Assembly (NCBI RefSeq): GCF_014696355.1
Contig: NZ_JACJQA010000026.1
Location: 104,852 to 168,851, forward strand
DNA: 64,000 nt
Direction of reading: 5' to 3'
DNA from: Pseudanabaena sp. FACHB-1998
GTDB lineage: Bacteria > Cyanobacteriota > Cyanobacteriia > Pseudanabaenales > Pseudanabaenaceae
Every line of letters starts with the position of its first letter. The first letter of the stretch is position 1. The position numbers and the translations under genes are program-made. Shown here piece after piece: positions 18,486-27,453 of the stretch. The notes beneath the pieces were generated by a model. The model saw only the letters and a program-made list of their open reading frames with translations. It made no database searches and was not told where the DNA came from.

Positions 18486-19286
18486 ATGAGAAAAAGAATT
18501 CAATATATAACTCGGCTAACGAGGGTTTTATTCGCGACTTATTATGCTTATATGCTCGAATATCGAGCAGAGTTATTTATTTGGGTGCTCTCTAACTCTT
18601 TGCCTTTTATTTTGATGGGGGCTTGGCTTAAGGCTTCGGAGAATGGAGGATTTGGGATTACTTCCTTAGAATTTATTCGCTACTTTTTGGCAGTATTTAT
18701 CGTACGACAATTTAATATTGTGTGGGTGATTTGGGATTTTGAAAAGGAGTTGCTTTCAGGGCAGCTATCCCATCGCTTGTTACAGCCGATTGATCCTTTT
18801 TGGCATCATTTTGTGGGGCATATTGCCGAGCGCTGTGCGAGATTGCCGATGTTGGTGGGCTTGATCGCTTTATTTTTTGTGATTTACCCACAATCTTTCT
18901 GGATTCCGTCTTGGGCTGATGGCGTTGTGACGATTTTAATTGTGGCGATCGCCTTTACCTTGAGATTTTTAATTCAATATACTTTTGGGATGTTTGCCTT
19001 TTGGACGGAGCGAGCTAGTGCGATCGAGCAGCTTTGGTTTTTGGCATATATTTTCTTGTCTGGGATTATTGCCCCCCTTGAGGTGTTTCCACTTTTGGTT
19101 CGTGAAATTGTGATGTGGACTCCTTTTCCCTATATGGTTTATTTTCCTGCGACGATTTTAATTGGTAAGGATGTAAATTTTTGGCAGGGTATTGGGGTGA
19201 TGGCGGGATGGATGGTTGTTTTTTTTGTATTTAGTCGGTGGTTGTGGCGTAAGGGTATTAAGCAATACTCGGGGATGGGTGCATAA
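18486..19286 (+). CDS. ABC-2 family transporter permease
   Basis: 266 aa integral membrane protein with six hydrophobic segments. LEYRAELFIWVLSNSLPFILMG, FWHHFVGHIAERCARLP and FWTERASAIEQLW match the ABC-2 permease branch (pfam06182-like) found next to, or far from, a separate ATPase gene in cyanobacteria. No partner ATPase is in the window besides wzt, which points away from it on the other strand. Substrate unknown. Confidence 0.82.
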   Translation: MRKRIQYITRLTRVLFATYYAYMLEYRAELFIWVLSNSLPFILMGAWLKASENGGFGITSLEFIRYFLAVFIVRQFNIVWVIWDFEKELLSGQLSHRLLQPIDPFWHHFVGHIAERCARLPMLVGLIALFFVIYPQSFWIPSWADGVVTILIVAIAFTLRFLIQYTFGMFAFWTERASAIEQLWFLAYIFLSGIIAPLEVFPLLVREIVMWTPFPYMVYFPATILIGKDVNFWQGIGVMAGWMVVFFVFSRWLWRKGIKQYSGMGA

Positions 19287-19357
19287 AGCGCAAAGCGCTG
19301 TATGCTTAGCTGTTTAGATTAAACTTTTAAATAACCTGTAACACTGGGATTGACCAT

Positions 19358-20236
19358 ATGAAATGGGATGAAATGCGCCAAAGCGACAATGTAGAGGATG
19401 TGCGAGATGGTTCATCTAGTCCTAGCTCATCACCTATGGGAATGCTGGGTGGCTTGGGTTTTGGTGGTGTGGCGATCGCTTTGATAGCGAGTTTTGTATT
19501 TAAAATTAATCCTGCTCAAATTTTAAGTTTTCTGAACAATACTAGTCAAAATGTGCCTGCTCCTCAAAGTTTGGTGAAAACCCCTGCTAAGGATCGGGAT
19601 TCTACTTTTGTGCGATCAGTGCTTGGCGATACGGAGGACACATGGAATCGGATTTTTAAGCAGCAGCTAAAAACTAATTACCAAGCCCCAAAGTTAGTTT
19701 TGTTTAATGGTTATGTGAATTCGGCTTGCGGATCGGCGAAAACTTCGGCGGGTCCTTTTTACTGTCCCGCCGATCGCAAGGTTTATTTAGATATGGGCTT
19801 CTTTAAATATTTAGAAGCAACGGCTGGAAATAATGCTGATTTTGCGAGAGCCTATGCGATCGCCCATGAGGTGGGGCATCACATTCAAAATTTACGGGGT
19901 ACTTCGGGCAAGGTTCGGCAATTAAAGTCAAGTTCTAGTAAGGCAAAGGCTAATGAATTATCTGTGCGTCTGGAGTTGCAAGCGGATTGCTTGGCGGGAG
20001 TTTGGGGGCATTTTACGGCTCAGAAAGGATTAATTACCGATCAAGATGTGGCTAAGGCTCTGGATACAGCCACTCAAATTGGTGATGACTATCTACAAAA
20101 GCAATCTAAAAGTGGTCATGTTATTCCTGAGTCTTTTACCCACGGAACTTCGCAGCAACGAGTTACTTGGTTTAAGCGAGGATTGAATACTGGCGATATT
20201 GATCAATGCGATACCTTTGAAGCTAGTCAGTTATAG
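19358..20236 (+). CDS. neutral zinc metallopeptidase (YpfJ family)
   Basis: 292 aa. One transmembrane helix at about 34-50 (VAIALIASFVF region) anchors the protein; the rest is probably periplasmic. The zinc-binding HEVGHH motif lies in AIAHEVGHHIQNLRG, followed by the conserved ELQADCLAGVWG that supplies a further ligand. FYCPADRKVYLDMGFF is typical of the family. Physiological substrate unknown. A start at the second Met (MRQ) would also fit. Confidence 0.9.
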   Translation: MKWDEMRQSDNVEDVRDGSSSPSSSPMGMLGGLGFGGVAIALIASFVFKINPAQILSFLNNTSQNVPAPQSLVKTPAKDRDSTFVRSVLGDTEDTWNRIFKQQLKTNYQAPKLVLFNGYVNSACGSAKTSAGPFYCPADRKVYLDMGFFKYLEATAGNNADFARAYAIAHEVGHHIQNLRGTSGKVRQLKSSSSKAKANELSVRLELQADCLAGVWGHFTAQKGLITDQDVAKALDTATQIGDDYLQKQSKSGHVIPESFTHGTSQQRVTWFKRGLNTGDIDQCDTFEASQL

Positions 20237-20250
20237 GAGTATGGCGACAG

Positions 20251-21168
20251 CTATAAATCTTGGTCTGTCCAAGATTTGGGATCTTCGAGGGGTTCTAAAT
20301 GTGTAAAGACATTTATATTGGGAATAGCCGCACAAATTGATGTTTCCACTTCTTCACATAGATCGTGTCCCTGTTGAATTGTCCATGAGCCGGGGACTAA
20401 GATATGAAAAGATACAAAACGTCTATTCCCAGCCATTCTGGTACGAATTGCATGAAACTGGACTTTTTGGCGATCGTAGGGAGATAAAATCTCATTGATC
20501 ATTTGTCTTTCTTCGAGAGGAATTGAAGCATCTAATAGAGCGGAACCACTTTCTTGAATGAGTTTGAGCCCAGTCCACACAATATTAGCGGCAACAATCA
20601 GAGCAATGAGCGGATCGAGAATTAGCCAACCTGTTACGGAAACTAATAATAATCCTAAAATTACTCCCACTGAAGTCCAGACATCGGTTAATAAATGATG
20701 AGCGTCAGCTCGTAAAGTGATGGAGTGCAATCGTTTCCCCGCCTTAAGCAAGATAAGGGCAACTACTCCGTTAACGATTGATGCGAGTATTGATAACCCC
20801 AGTCCTAGACCGATTTTTTCGAGTGGCTCAGGGTGAGCGAGTCGAGGAATAGCCGCGATCGCGATACTAATGGCGGCTACTAAAATCAACGCCCCTTCAA
20901 ATCCACTAGAGAAATATTCTGCTTTAGAATGCCCAAAGGCATGTTCTTCGTCAGGAGGTTTAGCTGCATAGGTTAAAGCCCATACTGCACCCATTGCTGC
21001 AACTAGGTTTACTCCCGACTCAAGGGCATCGGAAAGGAATCCCACCGAATTTGTTAAAAGATAAGCGCCTAATTTTAAAGCGATTGTTAAGATTGCCGCT
21101 CCAATTGAGATAAAAGCATAGTAGCGAGCAGATTGGCTGTGCATAGGGAAACTTATCAAAATAGGCAT
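20251..21168 (-). CDS. cation diffusion facilitator (CDF) metal transporter
   Basis: Exports divalent metal ions (Zn/Co/Fe/Mn) in exchange for protons. Six membrane helices followed by a cytoplasmic dimerisation domain. The two metal-site motifs SDALESGVN and HHLLTD (RADAHHLLTDVWTS) and the HAFGHSKAE loop are clear. The reading frame continues 39 codons upstream to 21285 but that stretch runs through a palindrome at 21208-21258, so I take the ATG at 21168 (MPILISF); 21144 is also possible. About 305 aa. Confidence 0.9.
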   Translation of the reverse strand: MPILISFPMHSQSARYYAFISIGAAILTIALKLGAYLLTNSVGFLSDALESGVNLVAAMGAVWALTYAAKPPDEEHAFGHSKAEYFSSGFEGALILVAAISIAIAAIPRLAHPEPLEKIGLGLGLSILASIVNGVVALILLKAGKRLHSITLRADAHHLLTDVWTSVGVILGLLLVSVTGWLILDPLIALIVAANIVWTGLKLIQESGSALLDASIPLEERQMINEILSPYDRQKVQFHAIRTRMAGNRRFVSFHILVPGSWTIQQGHDLCEEVETSICAAIPNINVFTHLEPLEDPKSWTDQDL

Positions 21169-21207
21169 ATTGATTATATATAGCTGTTGCCATTCTTGTG
21201 AGGACTC

Positions 21208-21258
21208 AACCCCATAGGCGAGTGGCGGCGCGAAGCGCCGCCACTCGCCTATGGGGTT
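21208..21258. repeat. palindrome upstream of the CDF gene
   Basis: 24-bp perfect arms, left core CATAGGCGAGTGGCGGCGC, centre GAA. It overlaps an in-frame upstream extension of the CDF gene and is more likely leader than coding. Confidence 0.9.
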
Positions 21259-21310
21259 TTGATTTGTCCTAATCCAAGTGACCACAGCTACAGCAATGCA
21301 ACTTTTCTGT

Positions 21311-21365
21311 AGAAATGAATCCTAAAGATGAGTAGCGCCGTTACTCATCTTTGGGATTCATTTCT
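21311..21365. repeat. palindrome upstream of rsmH
   Basis: 24-nt arms with one G-T mismatch, core AATCCTAAAGATGAGTA, 7-nt centre containing GCGCC. About 145 nt before the rsmH start. Confidence 0.85.
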
Positions 21366-21510
21366 AAAGAATTCAATAGACCTATTGCAGAACTGAAATC
21401 AAGGCTTAGAAATAGAGGGTTTAGAAGCAAAAAGTCCCTCTTCAAAGTCATAAATGAAAGTATAGTAGCTACAGGCGACCCCGAAAGATTCGATTTAAAA
21501 TCTCAAAAAT

Positions 21511-22377
21511 ATGACTGCTCAGTTTCATCACGTTCCTGTCCTTGCCGAACCCACGATCGCTGGTTTAGAAATCATCTCAGATGGAATATATCTTGATTGC
21601 ACGGTGGGCGGTGGTGGGCATAGCGCTTTAATTTTGCAAGCGGCGGAGAATGTGAGCTTGGTAGGAATTGATCGCGATGAAATGGCGATCGCGGCGGCAA
21701 GTGAAAATTTAAAAGATTATGCCAATCAAGTTACCTTTTGGCGGGGTAACTTTTGTGAATATAAACCTAGTACTGACTTACTCTTTGATGGGATTTTAGC
21801 GGATTTAGGCGTAAGCTCGACGCAGTTTGATGTCGCTGAGAGAGGCTTTAGCTTTCGAGAATCTGGTGATCTGGATATGCGAATGGATAATCGGCAGACC
21901 CTCACCGCCGCCGAAATCGTCAATCATTATAAAGAAGTAGAACTTGCTAATATCATTTTTAAATTTGGTGAAGAGAGACTCTCTCGCAGAATAGCCAGTC
22001 AAATTGTCGAGAAACGTCCTTTTAAAACCACCTTGGAGCTGGCTAATGCGATCGCGGCATGTGTTCCTTCCAGTTATCGTCATGGTCGCATCCATCCTGC
22101 TACGCGGACTTTTCAAGCCTTAAGAATTGTCGTCAATCGTGAATTAGAAAGTCTGGAGAAATGGCTTGCCGTTGCCCCGAATTGGCTAAAAACTGGTGGC
22201 AAAATCGCGGTGATTACCTTCCATAGTTTGGAAGATCGCATTGTTAAACATACATTTCGTGAAGATGAGCGTTTACAAGTTCTCACCAAAAAAGTGATCA
22301 TTGCCACCGACGCAGAAAATAAAGCCAATCCCAGAGCGCGATCGGCAAAGCTTCGCATTGCTCAAAGGATTGCTTAA
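21511..22377 (+). CDS. rsmH: 16S rRNA (cytosine-1402 N4)-methyltransferase
   Basis: 288 aa SAM-dependent enzyme that methylates C1402 in the ribosomal P site. The start FHHVPVLAEPTI, the SAM loop CTVGGGGHSALIL, GIDRDEMAI, ADLGVSSTQFD and the C-terminal ITFHSLEDRIVK are all family signatures. The ATG at 21511 gives the normal length. It is not in an mra/dcw cluster here, as usual in cyanobacteria. It is convergent with hemC across a shared terminator. Confidence 0.96.
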   Translation: MTAQFHHVPVLAEPTIAGLEIISDGIYLDCTVGGGGHSALILQAAENVSLVGIDRDEMAIAAASENLKDYANQVTFWRGNFCEYKPSTDLLFDGILADLGVSSTQFDVAERGFSFRESGDLDMRMDNRQTLTAAEIVNHYKEVELANIIFKFGEERLSRRIASQIVEKRPFKTTLELANAIAACVPSSYRHGRIHPATRTFQALRIVVNRELESLEKWLAVAPNWLKTGGKIAVITFHSLEDRIVKHTFREDERLQVLTKKVIIATDAENKANPRARSAKLRIAQRIA

Positions 22378-22407
22378 AAAAAAGAGGTGCAGCGCACCTC
22401 TTTTTTT
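22377..22407. terminator. bidirectional terminator between rsmH and hemC
   Basis: A-tract, stem GAGGTGC/GCACCTC, T-tract: 14-bp arms and AGC loop, with the U-run present on both strands. Serves the convergent rsmH and hemC genes. Confidence 0.92.
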
Positions 22408-22413
22408 ATGCTT

Positions 22414-23361
22414 CTACGCTCTTACTTCGGCGAAGATTTTATTGAGAATGTCTTGAGCGCCTTTAGATTTGAGATCGTCAGCGAGTTCTGCCCCGATCAC
22501 ATCTGGATTGCTGAGATCGCCTGTTACCTCACCCTTAACCAGAGTGTTGCCATCAAGACTAGCGACAATTCCCTTAAGGGTTAACTTATCGCCATTAATG
22601 GAAGTGTTTACACCAATGGGAACTTGGCAACCGCCTTCAAGTTCACGCAAGAAGGAACGCTCAGCCAGACAGCGTTGAGTCGTGGGATAGTGAATAATTG
22701 GGGTAAATAGCGCCACAATATCAGGATCTTCAGCACGACATTCGATGCCCAAGGCTCCCTGTCCGACTGCATGGAGAGAAATCTCCGCATCAATTACCTC
22801 ATGAACGCGATCGCCCATCCCCAAACGACGCAAACCTGCGGCAGCCAAAATCAACGCATCATACTCGCCAGAATCTAACTTTTGGAGACGAGTATTTAAG
22901 TTACCGCGTACATCCTTAAAAGTGAGGTGGGGGTAGTAATGGCGCAACTGGGCGAGACGACGTAAGGATGATGTCCCAACTACAGTACCAGAGGGCAAAG
23001 TGGCGAGACTTTTATCCTTGAGCTTTTCATGCACTACTAGCGCATCGGCGGGATCTTCGCGCTCTGTTACCGCACCAAGGATTAAACCTTCGGGCAAATT
23101 GGTTGGCAAGTCCTTGAGACTATGTACTGCAAGGTCTGACTCTTTGGTCAGCATTGATACTTCTAATTCTTTGGTAAATAAACCTTTATCGCCGATTTTC
23201 GCTAGAGCTACGTCAAGGATCTTATCGCCCTGTGTACTCATGGTAACGACATCAAATTGGATATCAGGATGTGCTTTGCTTAGTTCCGCTTGTACCCAAT
23301 GCGTTTGTACCAGTGCTAGCTGACTTTTGCGAGAACTAATGCGAACTGTTGAGGATGCCAT
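22414..23361 (-). CDS. hemC: hydroxymethylbilane synthase (porphobilinogen deaminase)
   Basis: Joins four porphobilinogens into the linear tetrapyrrole at the start of haem, chlorophyll and bilin synthesis. 315 aa. [14 protein letters not shown] at the N-terminus, HSLKDLPT with the catalytic Asp-region, [21 protein letters not shown] and the dipyrromethane-cofactor cysteine in [12 protein letters not shown] are all present. chlM follows on the same strand upstream, and chlNBL lies 8 kb away, so several tetrapyrrole genes are in this area but not one operon. Confidence 0.97.
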   Translation of the reverse strand: MASSTVRISSRKSQLALVQTHWVQAELSKAHPDIQFDVVTMSTQGDKILDVALAKIGDKGLFTKELEVSMLTKESDLAVHSLKDLPTNLPEGLILGAVTEREDPADALVVHEKLKDKSLATLPSGTVVGTSSLRRLAQLRHYYPHLTFKDVRGNLNTRLQKLDSGEYDALILAAAGLRRLGMGDRVHEVIDAEISLHAVGQGALGIECRAEDPDIVALFTPIIHYPTTQRCLAERSFLRELEGGCQVPIGVNTSINGDKLTLKGIVASLDGNTLVKGEVTGDLSNPDVIGAELADDLKSKGAQDILNKIFAEVRA

Positions 23362-23669
23362 AGGACAGAGGGTGAATAAAGTTAAAAGTTAAAAGTTAAA
23401 GGACTTATGAGCCATTATGAATAGTGCTAATCAGCATTCATAAGGACTAGATTTGATGGCATGGTGAGATTTTTAAGATATAAAAAGATTATAAAAATCG
23501 AACTAAAAGCACCATTTTCTATTCAAACAGGTTTTGCTACGGTTTCTATGCGATCGCCTATTTAAGCAATGTAAAGAATTCTTACGCCACACGATTTACA
23601 GCTATAGCGAAGTTGATGCCGTCATTTTAAATCTATAGCTCACGTACTGCGTGAGCTATAGATTTGAGA
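23362..23669. other. 308-nt gap between hemC and chlM
   Basis: No coding signal. It holds three direct GTTAAAA units at about 23379-23400, just upstream of the hemC start, and the palindrome at 23629-23665 next to the chlM stop. The hemC promoter should be in the part near 23361-23500; no clear -10/-35 was identified. Confidence 0.5.
23629..23665. repeat. palindrome downstream of chlM
   Basis: 16-bp perfect arms AAATCTATAGCTCACG with a 5-nt loop, immediately after the chlM stop; a possible terminator lacking a long U-run. Confidence 0.88.
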
Positions 23670-24377
23670 TTAATTACGAACAGCTTCTAATAATCTAGAG
23701 AAATAGAAAGAAGTTGCAGTAAACTCTTTACGCTTGATTGTAAAACCTAGACTTTTGAGAACCCGACGCACATCGGACTCCTTGTGGAGATAAGCGCGAG
23801 TTGCCTTGCTAGGACCCGGAACCATATCGCCCACTTTCTTCATAAGGATATAGTAGGGATTTTTAGGAGCAAAGCTGAGAATGAGACGGGACTTGGCAAG
23901 GGAAGCCAAATGGGCGATCATTGCTTCTGAATCGGCATCAGGATAATGGATTAAAACATCTAAGCAAATTACGGTGTCATATTCTCCAGATAAGGAAGCT
24001 AAATCCTTGACTTCAAATACTGGATTTTCGGGATCAGTGGCGCGTTCTTTACCTTCGCCGACCATTTTCTCAGAAATGTCGCTAGCGTATACCTTTGCCC
24101 CCATATTTGCTAGAGGAATACTCAAACTGCCAGTTCCACAACCTGCATCACAGACCGTTTGATCAGCCGCATTTTTATCATTTTTGAACCAGCCCAACAC
24201 ATAATCAACGGTTTGTTGATGCCCGATACGAATATCACGCTGCACTCGGTTCACGTCACCTTCACCGTAAATACGCCGCCAGCGATCAAACCCAGTGGAA
24301 TTAAAGTAATCGCGAACTATTTCCTTATCTTTTTTTGGTGCTGGCTTAGTTGCGGTAGTAGTGGATTTATTTGCCAT
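23670..24377 (-). CDS. chlM: magnesium-protoporphyrin IX O-methyltransferase
   Basis: SAM-dependent methylation of the C13 propionate of Mg-protoporphyrin IX, a committed step to chlorophyll. 235 aa. A Lys/Thr-rich start is followed by VRDYFNSTGFDRWRRIYG, a ChlM/BchM signature, the SAM motif VCDAGCGTGSLSIPLA, and LDVLIHYPDAD. The C-terminal RREFTATSFYFSRLLE-type end is also typical. Probably associated with the thylakoid or envelope membrane. Confidence 0.96.
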   Translation of the reverse strand: MANKSTTTATKPAPKKDKEIVRDYFNSTGFDRWRRIYGEGDVNRVQRDIRIGHQQTVDYVLGWFKNDKNAADQTVCDAGCGTGSLSIPLANMGAKVYASDISEKMVGEGKERATDPENPVFEVKDLASLSGEYDTVICLDVLIHYPDADSEAMIAHLASLAKSRLILSFAPKNPYYILMKKVGDMVPGPSKATRAYLHKESDVRRVLKSLGFTIKRKEFTATSFYFSRLLEAVRN

Positions 24378-24491
24378 GATTGTGAAAAAAGCTTTTCAAA
24401 AAGCTAATTAAATTAATAGTTTTGTTGCAGACGATGATTTTAACCTATAGCAGTAGCCAGTTACAGCAATTTTCGATCAGACGAATTATAC

Positions 24492-24526
24492 CCAATGAAG
24501 AAATGGCTACGCCATTTCTTCATTGG
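24492..24526. repeat. palindrome between chlM and sppA
   Basis: 16-bp perfect arms CCAATGAAGAAATGGC around TAC. Part of a composite element that continues with GGGTTTGGTTTTTTAAT and the palindrome at 24554. Confidence 0.88.
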
Positions 24527-24553
24527 AAAAACCTTACTGGGTTTGGTTTTTTA

Positions 24554-24583
24554 ATCACAAAAGTGTGATCACACTTTTGTGAT
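24554..24583. repeat. perfect 30-nt palindrome
   Basis: ATCACAAAAGTGTGA and its exact complement with no loop. Similar ACAAAAGTG...CACTTTTGT elements occur at 26934 and 50606, each next to a GGGTTT motif and a TGGC-type palindrome. Confidence 0.88.
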
Positions 24584-24674
24584 TTGGTATTATCTCTTGG
24601 CTTGGGTTTGAACGCAAAGCGCTGTAAGTAGGAAGGGAGTATATTAAACTAAAGCAACTGCCACAAAAATTTCT

Positions 24675-25685
24675 ATGCAACTCAATCGCATTATTGCTCT
24701 TGTTTTAGTCGTTGTTTGCTTTGTTTCCGCTACCTTTGGGATTCAACGTCGCCAAATGGATGAAGCCCTGAATCTCAAGAAAGTACTCGATCGCGATCGC
24801 CTTGAGTTAGTTTCGCTTGATGGCGTAATTACAGGTGCGCGGAGTTCGGCGACAGGAGCATTAGCAGTACGCGATCGCCTGCGCGAACTCATTGATGAGG
24901 ACACCGTTAAAGGGGTATTGCTATCGATCAATAGTCCGGGCGGAACCGTTGGCGCTAGCAAAGAACTCTACGCCGCCATTAAGGATTTAAGCGCGAAAAA
25001 GCCTGTGGTCGTAAGTATGCTCGATCAGGCGACCAGTGGGGGCTACTATGCCGCTAGTGCCGCCACCAAAATCTATGCAAATGCTGGCTCCTTGACGGGT
25101 AGCATCGGTGTAATTTTGAGTGGAGTCACGGCTAAGGATTTATTAGATCGGGTGGGCATTAAGTCCCAAACCATTAAAACTGGCGCATACAAAGATATTC
25201 TGTCGCCCTTCCGCGAATTATCCGATCCAGAACGCCAACTACTGCAAGATCTGCTTCAAAGTACCTATCAAGAATTTATTAGCGATGTGGCGAAAGGTCG
25301 CAAAATGGATTTAGAAGAGGTTCGGAAATTGGCAGATGGGCGGCTGTATACAGGCAGTCAAGCGAAGGAAAATAAGCTGGTTGATGCTATTGGAACCTTA
25401 AATGAAGCTGTGACCGATCTCCGTAGCTTAGCCAGAAAGAAATTTGATTTACCTGAAAACAAGGAATTACCCATTAGGCGATCGCTGGCTTCCTTTGAGA
25501 GATTATTAGATCAACTGCTCAATCAAGCAAGTGTCAGCATTGCGCTTCCATTCTTTGATATTGCGGGGACTGGCAAAATTTCGGGTGCGATCGCCGATCA
25601 GCTTTCTTCTAGGCTCACAGGACAAAATACGCAACTAGGCAGCTACGATCCGCCCATTTTGCTAATGCCAAGTTGGTCGAACTAA
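24675..25685 (+). CDS. sppA: signal peptide peptidase SppA
   Basis: Membrane-bound serine protease that degrades cleaved signal peptides or membrane fragments. 336 aa, the short single-domain form. An N-terminal membrane anchor (residues 5-21) is followed by the SppA/ClpP-like fold: INSPGGTVGAS, then the nucleophile Ser121 in DQATSGGYYAAS and the general base Lys173 in TGAYKDILSPFRELS. The ATG at 24675 gives a good anchor. Cyanobacterial SppA proteins have been linked to light acclimation in some species. Confidence 0.92.
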   Translation: MQLNRIIALVLVVVCFVSATFGIQRRQMDEALNLKKVLDRDRLELVSLDGVITGARSSATGALAVRDRLRELIDEDTVKGVLLSINSPGGTVGASKELYAAIKDLSAKKPVVVSMLDQATSGGYYAASAATKIYANAGSLTGSIGVILSGVTAKDLLDRVGIKSQTIKTGAYKDILSPFRELSDPERQLLQDLLQSTYQEFISDVAKGRKMDLEEVRKLADGRLYTGSQAKENKLVDAIGTLNEAVTDLRSLARKKFDLPENKELPIRRSLASFERLLDQLLNQASVSIALPFFDIAGTGKISGAIADQLSSRLTGQNTQLGSYDPPILLMPSWSN

Positions 25686-25696
25686 CAAAGTAGTGT

Positions 25697-25745
25697 AGAT
25701 AAACTTTTGAAAGCGTGGCATAGCCACGCTTTCAAAAATTTATCT
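25697..25745. repeat. palindrome downstream of sppA
   Basis: 23-nt arms with one mismatch, core TTTTGAAAGCGTGGC, centre ATA. Followed directly by the 31-nt module at 25745-25775. Confidence 0.88.
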
Positions 25746-25775
25746 GGGTTTTAAGATCATGCCTAGCGCTGTAAT
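25745..25775 (+). repeat. 31-nt dispersed module, copy 1
   Basis: Begins TGGGTTTTAAG and ends AGCGCTGTAAT. It has the same length, same ends and same position after a palindrome as the copies at 27454-27484 and 60360-60390 (reverse). Confidence 0.8.
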
Positions 25776-25778
25776 TCT

Positions 25779-26421
25779 ATGAAATCAATTATTTTTTCCG
25801 AAGAACGTAGCCATCAGGTTCATCTTCTCATTCAACAATTGGATCATATTAAACATATTGTCGAATCTGGCTTTTGGCTGTCAACCGAGGAGTTAGGATT
25901 ACTGCTCAATCTCGAACCGAGCTTTATCGAAAATCTTCACTCTTTAGTTACATCTCAGAAAATAAATTACAAATTTCCTTGGCGAAACTTTGAATGCCAT
26001 CTAGTGGATTGTCAATCAGGAGCAGGATTTTGGACAATCAAAGAACGACAATCTCCTGCAAATCTAGATAGATCTCTCTTAACAACTACCGTTACTAAAG
26101 CGCCTCAGCCATCGATAAATCAAGCATTAGCGCCATCAGAAATTATTCCTTCTCCCTATGCCTTAATTGAAAACTTCCTCACTCCCAAGCAGTTAAATGA
26201 TCTATTGCGCTACAGCATTAATAAACAGCCTGAATTTTTACCCACTACTAACTCCGCCAACGATCCCAATTATCGGCGTTCATTTTATCTCACCTATTTT
26301 CCTGAATTCTCAGAATTAATGATTGAATCGGCGTATGCATGAGGTATTGCCCGTGAGTTGTCCCTCAGAATATTTCGCAGATAGTCGCTTTACGATTAAT
26401 GGTTGGCTCAGACGGGTTTAG
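25779..26421 (+). pseudogene. 2OG-Fe(II) oxygenase gene, internally deleted and frameshifted
   Basis: The first 187 codons (25779-26342) encode an N-terminal part ending RRSFYLTYFPEF plus SELM, which in full-length cyanobacterial 2OG-Fe(II) oxygenases precedes the jelly-roll core. The expected core with HxD is absent. Directly at the junction (about 26330-26340) another frame picks up MHEVLPVSCPSEYFADSRF followed by TINGWLRRV and a stop at 26421, which is the usual C-terminal end of the same family, with the distal His. So an internal segment of roughly 100 codons has been lost with a frame change. The catalytic site is gone and the gene is almost surely dead. Confidence 0.82.
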
Positions 26422-26453
26422 TAAAAGCCCACCCCTTTAGGGTGAGCTTTTAC
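26421..26453. repeat. palindrome between the oxygenase pseudogene and a small membrane protein gene
   Basis: 14-nt arms GTAAAAGCCCACCC with one mismatch, 5-nt loop. A likely transcript end for both converging genes. Confidence 0.82.
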
Positions 26454-26460
26454 AGGATTT

Positions 26461-26697
26461 CTATTTAGAGAGCTTTTGTTTGATTTTGGAAATGACACCG
26501 CTAGCGATCGCCCCAGCCATCACAATACCCAATACAGGCTGAATCAATGGCTCCCATAGTTGTCGCCAGAGTTCTAGACCGAGATTAATTTTGAGACTTT
26601 CGCCACCGAGGGCAACTAGTAGCCATGCAAAAAAGAAAAATACTAAGAACAAATTGAACATTAAAAATTTGTTCGTCCAACGCCCGATAGTTTCCAT
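26461..26697 (-). CDS. small conserved membrane protein of unknown function
   Basis: 78 aa with two hydrophobic helices (residues about 11-30, FLMFNLFLVFFFFAWLLVAL, and 54-69, VLGIVMAGAIASGVIS) and a basic C-terminus. I do not recognise a named family. It is set between palindromes and upstream of a photosystem gene region, with no operon partner. Kept as real because of its helices, clean start and own terminator-like hairpin. Confidence 0.65.
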   Translation of the reverse strand: METIGRWTNKFLMFNLFLVFFFFAWLLVALGGESLKINLGLELWRQLWEPLIQPVLGIVMAGAIASGVISKIKQKLSK

Positions 26698-26789
26698 AGG
26701 GATTATTTCGTAAAAATAAAATCTTATAAGTTTGAGACAGGCTTTGCCCGACTTAAACTTATGTTCTTAAAACAGTTTTTGAACTACCT

Positions 26790-26842
26790 AACAAGAAAAA
26801 TTTGAAAGTTTGGCTTTGCCAAACTTTCAAATTTTTCCTGTT
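26790..26842. repeat. palindrome
   Basis: 25-nt arms with one mismatch, core AATTTGAAAGTTTGGC, centre TTT. Confidence 0.88.
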
Positions 26843-26867
26843 AAGATTTGAGCCTATAGCTCTGTAA

Positions 26868-26910
26868 TACCAAGACTAAAAAATGGCAACGCCATTTTTT
26901 AGTCTTGGTA
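26868..26910. repeat. palindrome
   Basis: 20-bp perfect arms TACCAAGACTAAAAAATGGC, centre AAC. It is preceded by CTCTGTAA and followed by AATGGGTTTGG, as in the composite element near 24492. Confidence 0.88.
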
Positions 26911-26933
26911 TAGCCTTAATGGGTTTGGTTTTT

Positions 26934-26967
26934 AATTTACAAAAGTGGGATAACACTTTTGTAAATT
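26934..26967. repeat. palindrome
   Basis: 14-bp arms AATTTACAAAAGTG, 6-nt loop. Relative of the elements at 24554 and 50606. Confidence 0.82.
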
Positions 26968-27125
26968 GTTATAAAACAATCGGGGTAACGTTGCCGCTAC
27001 CCCGATCGCTGATATCGTTTTTCTTTTAAAAATAAGCGAGAAATACGCGAAAAAGTACTAGATGTACTTCAAAAGTTTCTTATAAGTTTTTGATTAATTT
27101 GATTAAATTAAAACCTACTTAAAAC

Positions 27126-27263
27126 CTATTTGAAACCAACTGCTGCTTGCCACACGAAAGCGAGTAACAAGAAGAACACAGGAATCACAGGAAGAACGTT
27201 GACCAGTGGATCGAAAATTCTATACGCTTCAGGTAACGTTGCGAGTAGTAGACAAAATTGCAT
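27126..27263 (-). CDS. psbK: photosystem II reaction centre protein K
   Basis: A 45-codon gene, easily missed. The minus-strand translation [20 protein letters not shown] followed by [20 protein letters not shown] and AVGFK matches PsbK: a short leader normally removed before LPEAY, then a single transmembrane helix ending WQAAVGF. PsbK is a thylakoid subunit of PSII that helps hold the CP43 side and PsbZ. A strong AAGGAGG ribosome-binding site lies 7 nt before the ATG. A plus-strand frame over the same bases (27130-27327) is its shadow. Confidence 0.95.
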   Translation of the reverse strand: MQFCLLLATLPEAYRIFDPLVNVLPVIPVFFLLLAFVWQAAVGFK

Positions 27264-27404
27264 TAAAAACAGACCTCCTTCAAGAGCTAAGATGAATTTT
27301 AGCACCCAAAGAATACATTCTTTTTGAGAATTTTTGGTGGAGCTAGATTTTTAGGACTCGCAAGGGTAGCTTTTAGTGAAGCCTTTTGCAGGTTTGAGTA
27401 GGAC

Positions 27405-27453
27405 AGAAAGATTTTTGAAAGCGGCACTTCGGGCAGCTTTCAAAAATCTTTCT
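27405..27453. repeat. palindrome
   Basis: 18-bp perfect arms AGAAAGATTTTTGAAAGC with a 13-nt loop. Followed directly by the 31-nt module. Confidence 0.85.

Larger units (their letters stand above)
26698..27125. other. 428-nt non-coding stretch with stacked palindromes
   Basis: No open reading frame of note. It holds three palindromes (26790, 26868, 26934), a CGGGGTA...TACCCCG inverted repeat near 26979-27005 and A/T-rich DNA next to the psbK stop. Confidence 0.6.

Noticed and set aside
18486..19286. Assigning the ABC-2 permease as a second subunit of the Wzm/Wzt exporter
   Set aside because: It belongs to a different permease branch, lies on the other strand and has its own promoter region; no evidence links it to the polysaccharide.
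21351..21596. 81-codon plus-strand frame overlapping rsmH
   Set aside because: Starts in a palindrome and overlaps the clear start of rsmH in another frame.
23379..23400. GTTAAAA direct repeats before hemC
   Set aside because: Only about three short A/T-rich units; too simple to claim as a regulatory site.
27130..27327. 65-codon plus-strand frame
   Set aside because: It is the shadow of psbK on the other strand; its protein has no sense as a family and is basic and low in structure.
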